Shown here piece after piece: positions 44,873 through 54,443 of a stretch of 64,000 bases of DNA (the stretch's first letter is position 1; each line of letters opens with the position of its first letter). The translations under genes and the position numbers were made by a program. The stretch comes from Cryobacterium breve (GTDB lineage Bacteria > Actinomycetota > Actinomycetes > Actinomycetales > Microbacteriaceae), in assembly GCF_027594785.1 (NCBI RefSeq), contig NZ_CP075584.1:248001-312000 (forward strand). Reading direction: 5' to 3'. The notes beneath the pieces were generated by a model. The model saw nothing but the letters and a program-made list of their open reading frames with translations. It had not been told where the DNA came from and searched no databases.

Positions 44873-45208
44873 ATGACCGCCGAACCGATCATCTTGTCAT
44901 CGAGCCGCCTCGGCGCCGAACCGGCCGATCATGAAGCACAGCCCGAAGCGCACGCCTGCGCCTGTGGCCATGAAGACATCGAGAAGATCGTCCTGGACTC
45001 GCGCACCATCCCGCACGCCATTCGGCATGCCACGATCTTCGGAGCCCTCGGCGCCATCCAACCCGGCTTCGCCCTGGATCTGATCGCCTCACACAACCCG
45101 CTTCCGCTGCTCGGACAGCTCGAAAGCACCCGCCCCGGCCAATTCCTGATCTCCTACCTCGAGAACGGGCCCGAAACCTGGACGATCCGCCTCACCCGCG
45201 CCAACTGA
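44873..45208 (+). CDS. DUF2249 domain protein
   Basis: 111 residues from ATG 44873, preceded by AAGGAGAA. It has the CACGHEDIEKIVLDSRTIPH segment, with possible metal ligands, and the core AIRHATIFGALGAIQPGF, DLIASHNPLPLL. DUF2249 proteins are often found with NO-metabolism genes, and their biochemistry is not established. A dead paralogue precedes the NirK operon. The Crp/Fnr gene follows 26 bases later. Confidence 0.88.
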   Translation: MTAEPIILSSSRLGAEPADHEAQPEAHACACGHEDIEKIVLDSRTIPHAIRHATIFGALGAIQPGFALDLIASHNPLPLLGQLESTRPGQFLISYLENGPETWTIRLTRAN

Positions 45209-45234
45209 CCCCACTGTATCCGCAAGGTGCTGCC

Positions 45235-46059
45235 ATGAGTGAGAAGCCGAACACCGTGACGCAGGCCTCGGTGACGCGACCCACCCCGCACCTACCCAAG
45301 CCGCATCTGCGTGCGCTGCCACTGCGCGCGGTGCCGCTCCGCAGCACCTGTGGGCGACCGCACCCGTGCCCTCCGGCCATGCAACGGCGCATCCTCGAGC
45401 AGATTTGCCTGTTCCAGGGCCTGTCCGGCGACGAGCTGGCGTCGATAGGCGCGCGGATGGAGTCGCTGGCCTGGTCCGCGGGCGGGGCCCTGTTCAGCGC
45501 GGGCGAGCCCGCCGAGCACGTCTACCTGCTCGCAGCCGGCCAGGTGAAGGCCTTCCGCACTACCGTCACCGGACAGCGCACCAGTTTGGACTTCTTCGGC
45601 CCCGGCGACGTGCTCGGCGGCCTCACCTGGGCGGGCGGCAGCGGCTACACCGAGACGGCCCTCGCCCTGGTCACAACTTGTGCCCTCCAGATCGACGCCG
45701 GAGCCTTCCGCGAAGTGATGTTCGCGCATCCGTCGGTGGCGCTCGGCGTGCTCGATGTCGTGTCCGGTCGCCTCGCCCGCGCCCGCTCCGCCGAACAGGA
45801 ACAAGCCTCAGCCACAGTCACAAAACGGGTGGCAACCGGCCTGCTGCGCCTCGCCGACACCTTCGGGGTACCGGGAGACGCACCCGGAACGACCTTGATC
45901 CAGCTACCGCTGAGCCGGGCTGACCTGGCCGCCATGGCCGGTACCAGCGCGGAATCGGCATCCCGCGCGATGAGCCGGCTCCGCCGTAGTGGCCTGATCG
46001 ACACCGGACGCCGCTGGACCGCGGTCCTCGACGCGGATGGCCTGCTCGCGGCGAAATGA
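45235..46059 (+). CDS. Crp/Fnr family regulator with N-terminal cysteines
   Basis: 274 residues. Cyclic-nucleotide-like sensor barrel (GGALFSAGEPAEHVYLLAAG; FFGPGDVLGG) and a C-terminal HTH (LSRADLAAMAGTSAESASRAMSRLRRSG). The N-terminal extension has Cys39, Cys45 and Cys58, and another Cys lies in the barrel (~144). FNR uses three N-terminal Cys and one central Cys for an O2/NO-sensitive [4Fe-4S] cluster. The spacing differs, so redox sensing is likely but not proven. It is the most likely global regulator of the nearby anaerobic genes. Confidence 0.87.
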   Translation: MSEKPNTVTQASVTRPTPHLPKPHLRALPLRAVPLRSTCGRPHPCPPAMQRRILEQICLFQGLSGDELASIGARMESLAWSAGGALFSAGEPAEHVYLLAAGQVKAFRTTVTGQRTSLDFFGPGDVLGGLTWAGGSGYTETALALVTTCALQIDAGAFREVMFAHPSVALGVLDVVSGRLARARSAEQEQASATVTKRVATGLLRLADTFGVPGDAPGTTLIQLPLSRADLAAMAGTSAESASRAMSRLRRSGLIDTGRRWTAVLDADGLLAAK

Positions 46060-46202
46060 CCCTCCGGTTCACCCGCATCCACAGCAGCCCCTCGGCGGTG
46101 ACCTGCGGACAAGTGACCGCCGTCATGGTCCCCTCACAGAGGGCAACGTAGCGTCGCAATCACCCCGGAATTCCGGGCCTGTTCCCATCGAAAGGCCACA
46201 CC

Positions 46203-46442
46203 ATGAGCGCCATCGCGCCAACCATCACCCACACCAGCCTGCGCGCTGAGGGGTTCTCCTGCCCGTCCTGCGTGGCCAAGATCGAGAAGCAGGTCGGCCG
46301 CGTCCACGGGGTCACCGCCGTCACGGTGAAGTTCGCCTCGGCCCGCATCGAAATCGAGCACGACGCATCCACTGTGAGCGTCGAGGAGTTGATCGCGGTC
46401 GTCGCCAAGGCCGGCTACAGCGCGCGCGTGGCCGCCTTCTGA
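46203..46442 (+). CDS. Heavy-metal-associated (HMA/CopZ-like) chaperone
   Basis: 79 residues, a single ferredoxin-like fold HMA domain with GFSCPSCVAKIEKQVG (metal motif CxxC as CPSC). It is located 77 bases before a P1B ATPase that has no HMA domain of its own, so it probably serves as a separate metal donor to that pump. Confidence 0.9.
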   Translation: MSAIAPTITHTSLRAEGFSCPSCVAKIEKQVGRVHGVTAVTVKFASARIEIEHDASTVSVEELIAVVAKAGYSARVAAF

Positions 46443-46519
46443 CCTCGGCGGATGCTCCTGCCGGCGAGTCGGCCGGAGCACCGAGCCCACGCACGTCGAA
46501 GCTCAGAAAGGTACATGCC

Positions 46520-48494
46520 ATGGAAACCATCCGGACCTGGATGACGAACCGGTGGGCGGTCCCTCCCGTCTCCGGAGCGCTGATCGTCGCCGCGCTGGTG
46601 GTCCTTCAGATCGCCCGCACCGACATCGTCGGAAACATCCTGATGGTGGCTGCGGCCATCGTCGCCGGCACCCACATCGTGATCACCGCCGCGCGGGCGC
46701 TGTGGGCGAAGGTCATCGGAATCGACCTGTTGGTCGCCGTCGCCGCCATCGGCGCGGTCATCATCGGGCAGTACTGGGAAGCGGCCGCGGTGACGTTCCT
46801 CTTCGCCATCGGTCACGCCCTCGAGACCGCGACGCTGAACAAGACCCGATCTGCGCTGGCAGAACTCGTTGCGGTCGCCCCCGATATCGCCATCACCCTT
46901 CGCGACGGTGAGCAGGTGGAAGTGACCGCCGCCGCCGTGATGCTCGGCGAGACGGTGCTGATCAAGAACGGCGCCAAGGTCCCCGTCGACGGGGAGGTCA
47001 TCGGCGGTGCCGGTGCCCTCGACGAAGCGTCGATCACCGGTGAGTCCATGCCTGCGGAGAAGATGGCGGGGGGACCGAGTGTTCGCCGGTACCGTCGCAC
47101 GGAGCGGGTTCCTGCAGGTGCGCGCCACCGGCGTGGGCGCCGACACCACCCTGGCCAGGATCATCCACCGGGTCGAAGAGGCGCAGGACGCCAAGGCCAA
47201 GACCCAGGTGTTCATGGACCAGTTCTCCGCCTGGTACACCCCTGTAATCCTGGTTCTCGCAATCGTCGTCGGGCTGGTCACCCAGGACATCGTGCTGGCG
47301 CTCACGCTGCTGGTCATCGGCTGTCCGGGAGCGCTCGTCATCTCGATCCCCGTGTCCATCGTCGCCGGCATCGGCCGGGCTGCGAAGGACGGCATCCTGA
47401 TCAAGGGTGGGGAGTTCCTGGAGACCTCTGCGAAGATCACCGCGGTCGCCGTGGACAAGACCGGCACACTCACGATCGGTCGCCCGCGGGTCACCGATGT
47501 TGTCGTGCTGAATCTCGCCCTGACCAGGGCCGACGTGCTGGGCTGGGCTGGGCGCGCCGAAGCCGGCTCCGAGCATCAGCTGTCTCGTGCGATTCTGGAT
47601 GCCGCCAGGAGCGAGGGCCTGGACGTCGCGGGCCTGCCGGAGTCAACCGAGCCGGTTCCGGGTAAGGGCATCGTGGTCTCCACACAAGGCCGCCGCGTGC
47701 TGATCGGCAACCCGGCACTGCTGGCGCAGTACTCGATCATCGACACGGATGCCGCGACTCAGGCGGCCACCGAGCTGGCCCAGGCCGGCCGCACGCCCAT
47801 GATCGTCGTGCTCGACGGGACCGTCGCGGGTGTCATCGGGGTGGCGGACGAGGTGCGTGCCGACGCCGCCCGGATGGTGGCTGACCTGCACGCTGCCGGG
47901 GTGAAGATCGTCATCATGCTGACCGGCGATTCGCCATTAGTCGCCCATGCCGTCGCCTCCGTCACCGGTGTGGACGAGGTGCGTGCGTCGCTCCTTCCGG
48001 AGGACAAGCTCGCTGTCGTGACCGGCCTGCAGGCCGAGGGCTACGTCGTGGCCATGGTCGGTGACGGCGTCAACGACGCTCCCGCCCTCGCCACGGCGAA
48101 TATCGGGGTGGCGATGGGAGCCGCCGGATCGGCCGTCGCGGTCGAAACCGCAGACATCGCGCTGATGGGCGACAATCTGCTCAAGCTCCCCGAGGCCATA
48201 TCGCTCGCCCGCCGCACGGTGAACACCATGCGACAGAACATCGCCATCGCGCTCATCACCGTGACCGTGCTCCTGCTCGGCGTGCTCCTGGGCGGAGTGA
48301 CGATGACTATCGGAATGCTCGTGCACGAAGCGTCTGTGCTGATCGTGATTGTCAACGCCATGCGCCTCTTGCGTCGGCATGAACGGCACAGCGAGGCGCG
48401 CCCACCCGCCTTGGGCGGGTTAGGCCGCGGGGTGGGTCTTGACGAACCTGGTGTCCATGCCGATGACGGGGATCTTCGAAGCGCCACCCGGTGA
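46520..48494 (+). pseudogene. Heavy-metal P1B-type ATPase with CPG metal motif, frameshift in a G6 run
   Basis: Six to eight membrane helices. TGES (ITGESMPAEKM) actuator, DKTGTLT phosphorylation site, GDGVNDAPAL hinge. The metal motif is GCPGALVISIP: CPG instead of CPC, so the metal preference may differ from ZntA or CopA. The frame shifts at GGGGGG (47068-47073). One G less gives 657 residues, starting ATG 46520. The stop at 48494 overlaps the ferredoxin remnant on the other strand. It exports a metal ion across the cytoplasmic membrane, with the upstream chaperone as probable partner. Confidence 0.87.
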
Positions 48495-48656
48495 TCCCAC
48501 CGGGGCGTCCCGCCCCTCGAGAATGTCGGCGAAGAACCTCTCGTTGTCGGCGAGGTACGGTTGTTCCTCGTCGGGCAGGTCGGCTTCGTAGTAGATGGCC
48601 TCGACCGGACAGGCCGGTTCGCAGGCACCGCAGCACCGTTTCCCACAAGATGACAC
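48420..48656 (-). pseudogene. 7Fe-type ferredoxin, N-terminal half missing
   Basis: It encodes CCGACEPACPVEAIYYEADL and the typical long tail ending in SPGGASKIPVIGMDTRFVKT. Normal actinobacterial ferredoxins have a first cluster half (CIEECPVDCIY) before this, which is absent here. Upstream is the promoter of the multicopper oxidase instead. A 5' deletion or rearrangement is likely. It overlaps the ATPase 3' end by 75 bases. Confidence 0.75.
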
Positions 48657-48746
48657 TTATGTCATAAACGGCTCGTTGCAGACATTCGGTGTGCATCCTC
48701 GTCGCATACGTCCGTAGCCCTCGCTCCGAGTGTCAGGAGAACGACC

Positions 48747-51700
48747 ATGCAACGATCTGCCCACTCACCCTTCCTCCGGGCCCCAAGGAGTCGCTTGGCC
48801 GGGCCGGCCGCCATCGTGGCGCTCGCGTTGGTGATCAGCGGTATGGGCCCCTTTGGGGGGATGCGCAATTTCTTCGGACCAAGTGTGGCGGAGGCCGCAG
48901 TTCCCTCGAGCGCCACCGACCTGTCGAAGGTGCCACACTACTTCGGCCCATACCCCAACTGGGCGAACAGCCCGCAGACGTTGGCGGACGCGATGGTGAA
49001 GATCAGTGTCGGGACCCCGACACCGGTCTTGTACGGCAATCCGCTGACCGAGCGCAAGTACGCGACTGATTACGCGAAGCCGACTGGTGAGGTGGGTCCG
49101 GTGCTGGTGGTGCTCGACCACACCAAGTTGCCCGCCGGCGTTCTCCACGACTTCCAGGGCTGGAACCAGGGCACTGCCGGATCGAGCCCCACCACCTCGG
49201 CGGGCAACCTCTTCCACGCGCTGGTACTGCGCCCCACCGGTACTGCGGGGGAGTACAGCGTCGTCTACGCCAGCGACGAACTGAAGGTGCCGACGCCGAC
49301 CGTGGCCAGTGGAGAGGTGGAGACCTATTCCGTGCCGGCGGTGACAGTGCAGAAGGACGACGTGATCGGGTTCTACGGGCAGGGAATCCCGGTCGACACC
49401 GACGTCCCCGCCAACGGCGACACCCTGAGCACACCGGCGAGCGGTGACACGACCCTGGCCAACAACATCGCGCCGGCCACGAGCAGCACGGTCAAACTTG
49501 GAGCCTCGAACTACCCGGACTTCTCCCACGACCGCACCTACTCCTTCGGGGCCGACGTCACGCCGACCATCACCGACCCGGGCACGGGCGCAGAAGCGAC
49601 GGCCTCGGTCGACCCGAAAACGGGCGCCATCTCCGGTGTTACTGTGACCAGTCCAGGTGCCGGCTACGCGGTCCCGCCGACGGTGGAGATCACGACCGCC
49701 GGGGTCACCCCGACCACGGTGGCCAAGGCGACCGCCAAGATCGCGACCGGCGTCATCACAGGCATCGCCGTCAACGAGACCGGATACGGGTTTACCGCAC
49801 CTGCCGTGACCCTGACGGGCGGGAACCCCATTGCGGGGTCCGAGGCTCACGCACTGGCCAGCGGGAAGCTTGACAACTTGAAGCTGACCGACGGCGGCAA
49901 GGGCTATCAAACCCAGCCGCTGCTGAACATCTCCAAGCCTGACCTCCCCGATGGCGAGCAGGCCACCGGCAGCGCGACGATGGACGTCAACGGCGTGGTC
50001 ACGGGCATCGCAATCGCGAACTCGGGGAGCGGGTACACCTCCGCCCCAACCGTGACACTCACCGACGCGAGCAAGACCGCTCCCGCCCAGCCTGCCAACG
50101 TCGAGGCCACCATCGGCGTCACCCGCATTGACGTCACCGACGGCGGCGCGGGCTACGACTCGGCACCGACCGTGACGATCGCCGACACCGTCGGCACGGC
50201 CGACAAGGGCGCCAGTGCCACCGCCAAAGTGGCGGTCAAAGGCTCGGTCACCGACATCGTTGTCACGACCCCCGGAGCGGGCTACCTCACCCCGGGAATC
50301 AAGAAATTCGTCGACACCCTGCCTGGGCAGGGAGAGGCCAACGCCAACGACCTGGGCCAGTACATCCCGATCGCAGTGCCCGACACCACCACCTACCCCG
50401 GCACCGACTACTACGAGATCGCGGTCGTGCAGTACCGGATGAAGTTCCACCGTGACTTGCCGGCCACCCTTCTCCGCGGGTATGTCCAGCTCTCCACCAG
50501 TGTCGTCCCGGGCAAGAACATTGCACTCGGCAACGCCAACCTCGACCCCTCCCTGCCCGACAGTCCCATCAGCTTCACCGGGGTGGACAAACCGCACTAC
50601 CTCGGCCCGACGATCATGGCCACGAAGAACAAGCCCGTCCGGGTGCTGTTCCGCAACCTGCTGCCGACCGGCGTGGCCGGCGACCTGTTCCTCCCCGTCG
50701 ACACCACGGTGATGGGTGCTGGTGCCGGGCCCGACATGATGACGCTCGACCCCAGCACCAAGGTCCCGATGGACATGGCGAAGGACGAGAAGAGCGTCCT
50801 CGACGGTGTACGCAACCCGATGTGCGGGCAGACGCCGAAGCCGACCACGTGCTACTCGGAGAACCGTGCCACGCTGCACCTGCACGGCGGCATCACCCCG
50901 TGGATCAGCGACGGTACGCCACACCAGTGGGTCACCCCGACCGGTGAGAACACCGCGTACCCGAAGGGTGTCAGCGTCAGCAACGTGCCGGACATGCCGG
51001 ACCCGGGTCCCGGTGCGGAGACCTTCTTCTATACCAACCAGCAGAGCGCACGGATGATGTTCTACCACGACCACTCGTGGGGCTTCACGCGTCTCAACGT
51101 GTACGCCGGCGAGGAAGCCGGCTACATGATCACCGACGACACCGAACAGAAGCTGATGGCTCCCGGTGGCGCCCTTGACGGTCTCGGCATGGGCACGTCG
51201 CTCACCATCCAGGACAAGACCTTCGTGCCGAGCGCGACGCGGATGGCTCAACTCGACCCGACCTGGGATTCGGCGAAGTGGGGCGGGCAGGGAAACCTCT
51301 GGCAGCCGCACGTCTATATGCCCGCGCAGAACCCCGGCGACCCCAGCGGGATGAGCGCGTTCGGTCGCTGGTTCTACGGCCCGTGGTTCTGGCCGCCGGC
51401 GAAGGACGCCAAGTACCCGCCTATGGCCAACCCCTACTACGACCCCACCTGCGACCCGAACGTGGCTAAGTTCTGCGAGCCGGCGCTGATACCCTCGACG
51501 CCCAACAACTCGGTCGGCATGGAGGCCTTCCACGACACGCCGGTCGTAAACGGCACCGCCTACCCGACGACGACCATGGAGCCAAAGACGTACCGGTTCC
51601 GGATCCTCAACGGCTCCGACGACCGGTTCTGGAACCTGTCCTGGTACGTTGCCGATCCCGCCACCGGCACCGAGGTCGCGCTGAAGTCCAGCGAGGTCTC

Positions 51701-54350
51701 CCTGGCGCAGACCGACCCGGTCGTCACACCGACGCCGGACACCACGAAGAGCCCCAAGGGCCCTGACTGGATCCAGATCGGCAACGAGGGCGGCTTCCTG
51801 CCGACCCCGGCCGTGGTCCCCGCCCACGAGACGACGTGGATCACCGACGCGACCCGATTCGACGTCGGCAACGTCGATCAGCACTCTTTGCTGCTCGCAC
51901 CAGCCGAACGGGCCGACGTGATCGTGGACTTCTCTGCCTACAAGGGGAAGACGCTGATTCTCTACAACGACGCACCGGCGGCGTTCCCAGGCCGGATCCC
52001 CGGGTACGACTACTACACGGGTGGACCGGACATGTCCCCGGCCGGCGCGCCCACCACCCTGCCCGGCTACGGGCCCGACACTCGATCGGTCATGCAGGTC
52101 AAGATCTCCAACACCGCACCCGCACTGGCCTTCGACCGGCCGAACACCACGGCTGACCAGATGGGCAAGCTCATGGCGGCGTTCGATCACCACACCGACG
52201 CGGCCGGCAAGCCCGCCGGCGTCTTCGAGTCCAGCCAGAACCCGATCGTTGTCGGTCAGGCCGCGTACAACCAGGCCTACGGGACGAGCTTCGTCGGCAG
52301 CGGCTACTGCAACACGGCCACCAACCCCGCCGCCAAGTGCGACGGCTTCGCCCGGATCGCCGAACAAGGAGGAGACAAGTTCAAGTTCGACACCCTGTCG
52401 GGCACCCAGCTCAGCATTCCCATCGAGGGTAAAGCCGTCCACGACGAGACGAACTCAGCGAACTTCGACGAGTGGGGCCGAATGAGCGGCAATATCGGGT
52501 TGGAGGCGCCTGGAGCCACACCCCTGCTGCAAAACGTCATCCTCTACCCGTACGTCAACCCCGCCACGGAGAAACTCGACGGAACCGCAGGGACGAACAG
52601 CCTCAATGTGACCCCGATCTCGACCAACGCCGACGGCACGCAAATCTGGAAGATCACGCACAACGGCGTGGACACCCACCCGCTGCACTTCCACCTCAAC
52701 GACGTGCAGGTGCTGAACAGGGTCACCTGGGACAACATCATCATCCCGCCCGAACCGACAGAACTCGGCTGGAAAGACACCGTGCGCGTCAGCCCATTGG
52801 AGGACACGATCATTGCGGTCCGACCCATCCTGCCGAAACTCCCGTTCGCCATCCCAGACAGCATCCGGCCACTCAACCCGATGATGCCGCTCGGCGCACA
52901 GGGCTCGACGACCGGCCCGAACGGGACCGAAGCCGGGTTCAACAACACCGACACGAACGGTAATCCGATCACCCCGATCAGCAACGTCATGACCAACTAC
53001 GGCTGGGAGTACGTGTGGCACTGCCACATCCTCAGCCACGAGGAAATGGACATGATGAGGCCCATCTCTGTCAGCGCCCCTCGTACCCTCCCCGAAACGT
53101 CAGTGCTGAGATTTACCCGACCCGCCAATGACGTGCTGCTGAGCTGGACAGACGGGACCCCGGTGTCGATCACCGATCCGACGACCTGGGGCAACGCGAA
53201 GAACGAGATCGGCTACAAGATCGAGCGCGCGCCGCTGGTCGATGGCACGCTCGGCGCGTACGCCCCGTTCGCCACCACCCTGGCGAACGTCACCACCTAC
53301 ACCGACCAGACGGCGGGGATCGGGCAGTACGGCTACCGGGTCACAGCTTGGAACGCGGCCGGGAACACGGTGTCCGCGCCAGTGCTCACAGCTTCCACCA
53401 CGCCGAAGGTGACGACTCAGAACCCCCTACCCGGGGCGACCGGGGTGGCGACCAACGTCCTGCCGGCCGTCACCTTCAACGAGGTCGTCACCGGCGTCAG
53501 CAACACCACGTTCACGTTGAAGCAGGGCGCCACGGCCGTTCCGGCTGCGGTGACCTACAGCGCGACGACGCAAACGGCCACTCTCACCCCGACGTCGGCA
53601 CTCATCGCTGACACGCCTTACACCCTCTCGTTGACCGCGGACATCAAGAGCGTGTCGGGAGGCTCGGTGGCGGCGACGAGTTGGAACTTCATCACCGGAC
53701 CCAGCCCGACGGTGACCAGCACCAACCCCGTAGCCGGAGCCACCGGCGTCGGTCTGGGAAGGACCCCGTTGCGGGCAACGTTCAGTGAAGCCGTGACCGG
53801 CCTACCCGCCACCGCCGCCAGCACGCCCAACTTCACCTTGAAGCTGGGGGCGGCGACCATCGCCTCGAAGGTGACCTACGACGCCAAAACCCACATCGCC
53901 ACGCTGACCCCGGACGCCCCGTTGATCAGCGACCGCACCTACACCCTGTCCCTGACCAACGCGGTCAAGGACGTGGCCGGGAACCAGCTCACCGCCAAGA
54001 CGTGGACCTTCATCACCGGTCCCGCCCCAGTCGTCACAGCTCGGACCCCGGCGGTCAACGCCACCAGGGTGAGTCGGACGGCGAGCATCACCGCAACCTT
54101 CAGTGAGCCGGTCACCGGTCTGCCGAGCCCGGCCGCGGCGAGCGGGAACTTCACCATCAAGCGGACGTCGACCGGCGCCGCCGTCACCGCAGCGGTCAGC
54201 TACTCCAGCACCACACGGGTGGCGACACTCACCCCGACCGGCACCCTGCGGGCCAACACCCAGTACACCGTCACCCTCAGCAGCGGGATCAAGGACACCG
54301 CTGGCAACCTGCTGGCGCCCGTCACCTGGAACTTCACGACGGGCAACTAG
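48747..54350 (+). CDS. Giant secreted multicopper oxidase with N-terminal GxGY repeats and C-terminal FnIII/Big_5 domains
   Basis: 1,867 residues. A Sec signal sequence is cut near VAEAA. ~280-530: five or so GAGY/GxGYxxxPTV repeats. ~700-1440: multicopper oxidase with four copper motifs, HLHGG (~708), HDHSWG (~773), HPLHFHL (~1310) and WHCHILSHEEMDM (~1424). They contain the T1 Cys and Met and the trinuclear centre His. ~1450-1550: fibronectin-III-like. ~1553-1867: three Big_5-type Ig repeats (NPLPGATGV...; NPVAGATGVG...; TPAVNATRV...). The long MCO core with DGTPHQWVTP resembles MofA/MoxA-style putative Mn(II) oxidases. Mn oxidation is an inference. A copper-resistance role is also possible given CopCD next door. 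Confidence 0.88.
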   Translation: MQRSAHSPFLRAPRSRLAGPAAIVALALVISGMGPFGGMRNFFGPSVAEAAVPSSATDLSKVPHYFGPYPNWANSPQTLADAMVKISVGTPTPVLYGNPLTERKYATDYAKPTGEVGPVLVVLDHTKLPAGVLHDFQGWNQGTAGSSPTTSAGNLFHALVLRPTGTAGEYSVVYASDELKVPTPTVASGEVETYSVPAVTVQKDDVIGFYGQGIPVDTDVPANGDTLSTPASGDTTLANNIAPATSSTVKLGASNYPDFSHDRTYSFGADVTPTITDPGTGAEATASVDPKTGAISGVTVTSPGAGYAVPPTVEITTAGVTPTTVAKATAKIATGVITGIAVNETGYGFTAPAVTLTGGNPIAGSEAHALASGKLDNLKLTDGGKGYQTQPLLNISKPDLPDGEQATGSATMDVNGVVTGIAIANSGSGYTSAPTVTLTDASKTAPAQPANVEATIGVTRIDVTDGGAGYDSAPTVTIADTVGTADKGASATAKVAVKGSVTDIVVTTPGAGYLTPGIKKFVDTLPGQGEANANDLGQYIPIAVPDTTTYPGTDYYEIAVVQYRMKFHRDLPATLLRGYVQLSTSVVPGKNIALGNANLDPSLPDSPISFTGVDKPHYLGPTIMATKNKPVRVLFRNLLPTGVAGDLFLPVDTTVMGAGAGPDMMTLDPSTKVPMDMAKDEKSVLDGVRNPMCGQTPKPTTCYSENRATLHLHGGITPWISDGTPHQWVTPTGENTAYPKGVSVSNVPDMPDPGPGAETFFYTNQQSARMMFYHDHSWGFTRLNVYAGEEAGYMITDDTEQKLMAPGGALDGLGMGTSLTIQDKTFVPSATRMAQLDPTWDSAKWGGQGNLWQPHVYMPAQNPGDPSGMSAFGRWFYGPWFWPPAKDAKYPPMANPYYDPTCDPNVAKFCEPALIPSTPNNSVGMEAFHDTPVVNGTAYPTTTMEPKTYRFRILNGSDDRFWNLSWYVADPATGTEVALKSSEVSLAQTDPVVTPTPDTTKSPKGPDWIQIGNEGGFLPTPAVVPAHETTWITDATRFDVGNVDQHSLLLAPAERADVIVDFSAYKGKTLILYNDAPAAFPGRIPGYDYYTGGPDMSPAGAPTTLPGYGPDTRSVMQVKISNTAPALAFDRPNTTADQMGKLMAAFDHHTDAAGKPAGVFESSQNPIVVGQAAYNQAYGTSFVGSGYCNTATNPAAKCDGFARIAEQGGDKFKFDTLSGTQLSIPIEGKAVHDETNSANFDEWGRMSGNIGLEAPGATPLLQNVILYPYVNPATEKLDGTAGTNSLNVTPISTNADGTQIWKITHNGVDTHPLHFHLNDVQVLNRVTWDNIIIPPEPTELGWKDTVRVSPLEDTIIAVRPILPKLPFAIPDSIRPLNPMMPLGAQGSTTGPNGTEAGFNNTDTNGNPITPISNVMTNYGWEYVWHCHILSHEEMDMMRPISVSAPRTLPETSVLRFTRPANDVLLSWTDGTPVSITDPTTWGNAKNEIGYKIERAPLVDGTLGAYAPFATTLANVTTYTDQTAGIGQYGYRVTAWNAAGNTVSAPVLTASTTPKVTTQNPLPGATGVATNVLPAVTFNEVVTGVSNTTFTLKQGATAVPAAVTYSATTQTATLTPTSALIADTPYTLSLTADIKSVSGGSVAATSWNFITGPSPTVTSTNPVAGATGVGLGRTPLRATFSEAVTGLPATAASTPNFTLKLGAATIASKVTYDAKTHIATLTPDAPLISDRTYTLSLTNAVKDVAGNQLTAKTWTFITGPAPVVTARTPAVNATRVSRTASITATFSEPVTGLPSPAAASGNFTIKRTSTGAAVTAAVSYSSTTRVATLTPTGTLRANTQYTVTLSSGIKDTAGNLLAPVTWNFTTGN

Positions 54351-54360
54351 CACCCCCCAC

Positions 54361-54399
54361 GACACCGCCGCCCGGAATACGGTACCGGGTGGCGGTGTC
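54361..54399 (+). terminator. Strong hairpin after the multicopper oxidase
   Basis: GACACCGCCGCCCGG pairs with CCGGGTGGCGGTGTC (one mismatch) around a 9-base loop, 10 bases after the stop codon. No T-tract. Confidence 0.65.
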
Positions 54400-54443
54400 A
54401 CCGGCCCAGCGTGGGCACCCTCAAGCAGGACGAGGAGTTGATT

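Noticed and set aside
48765-52442. 1,225-codon minus-strand frame opposite the multicopper oxidase
   Set aside because: Composition artefact. The translation is Val/Arg/Gly/Asp-rich without domains.
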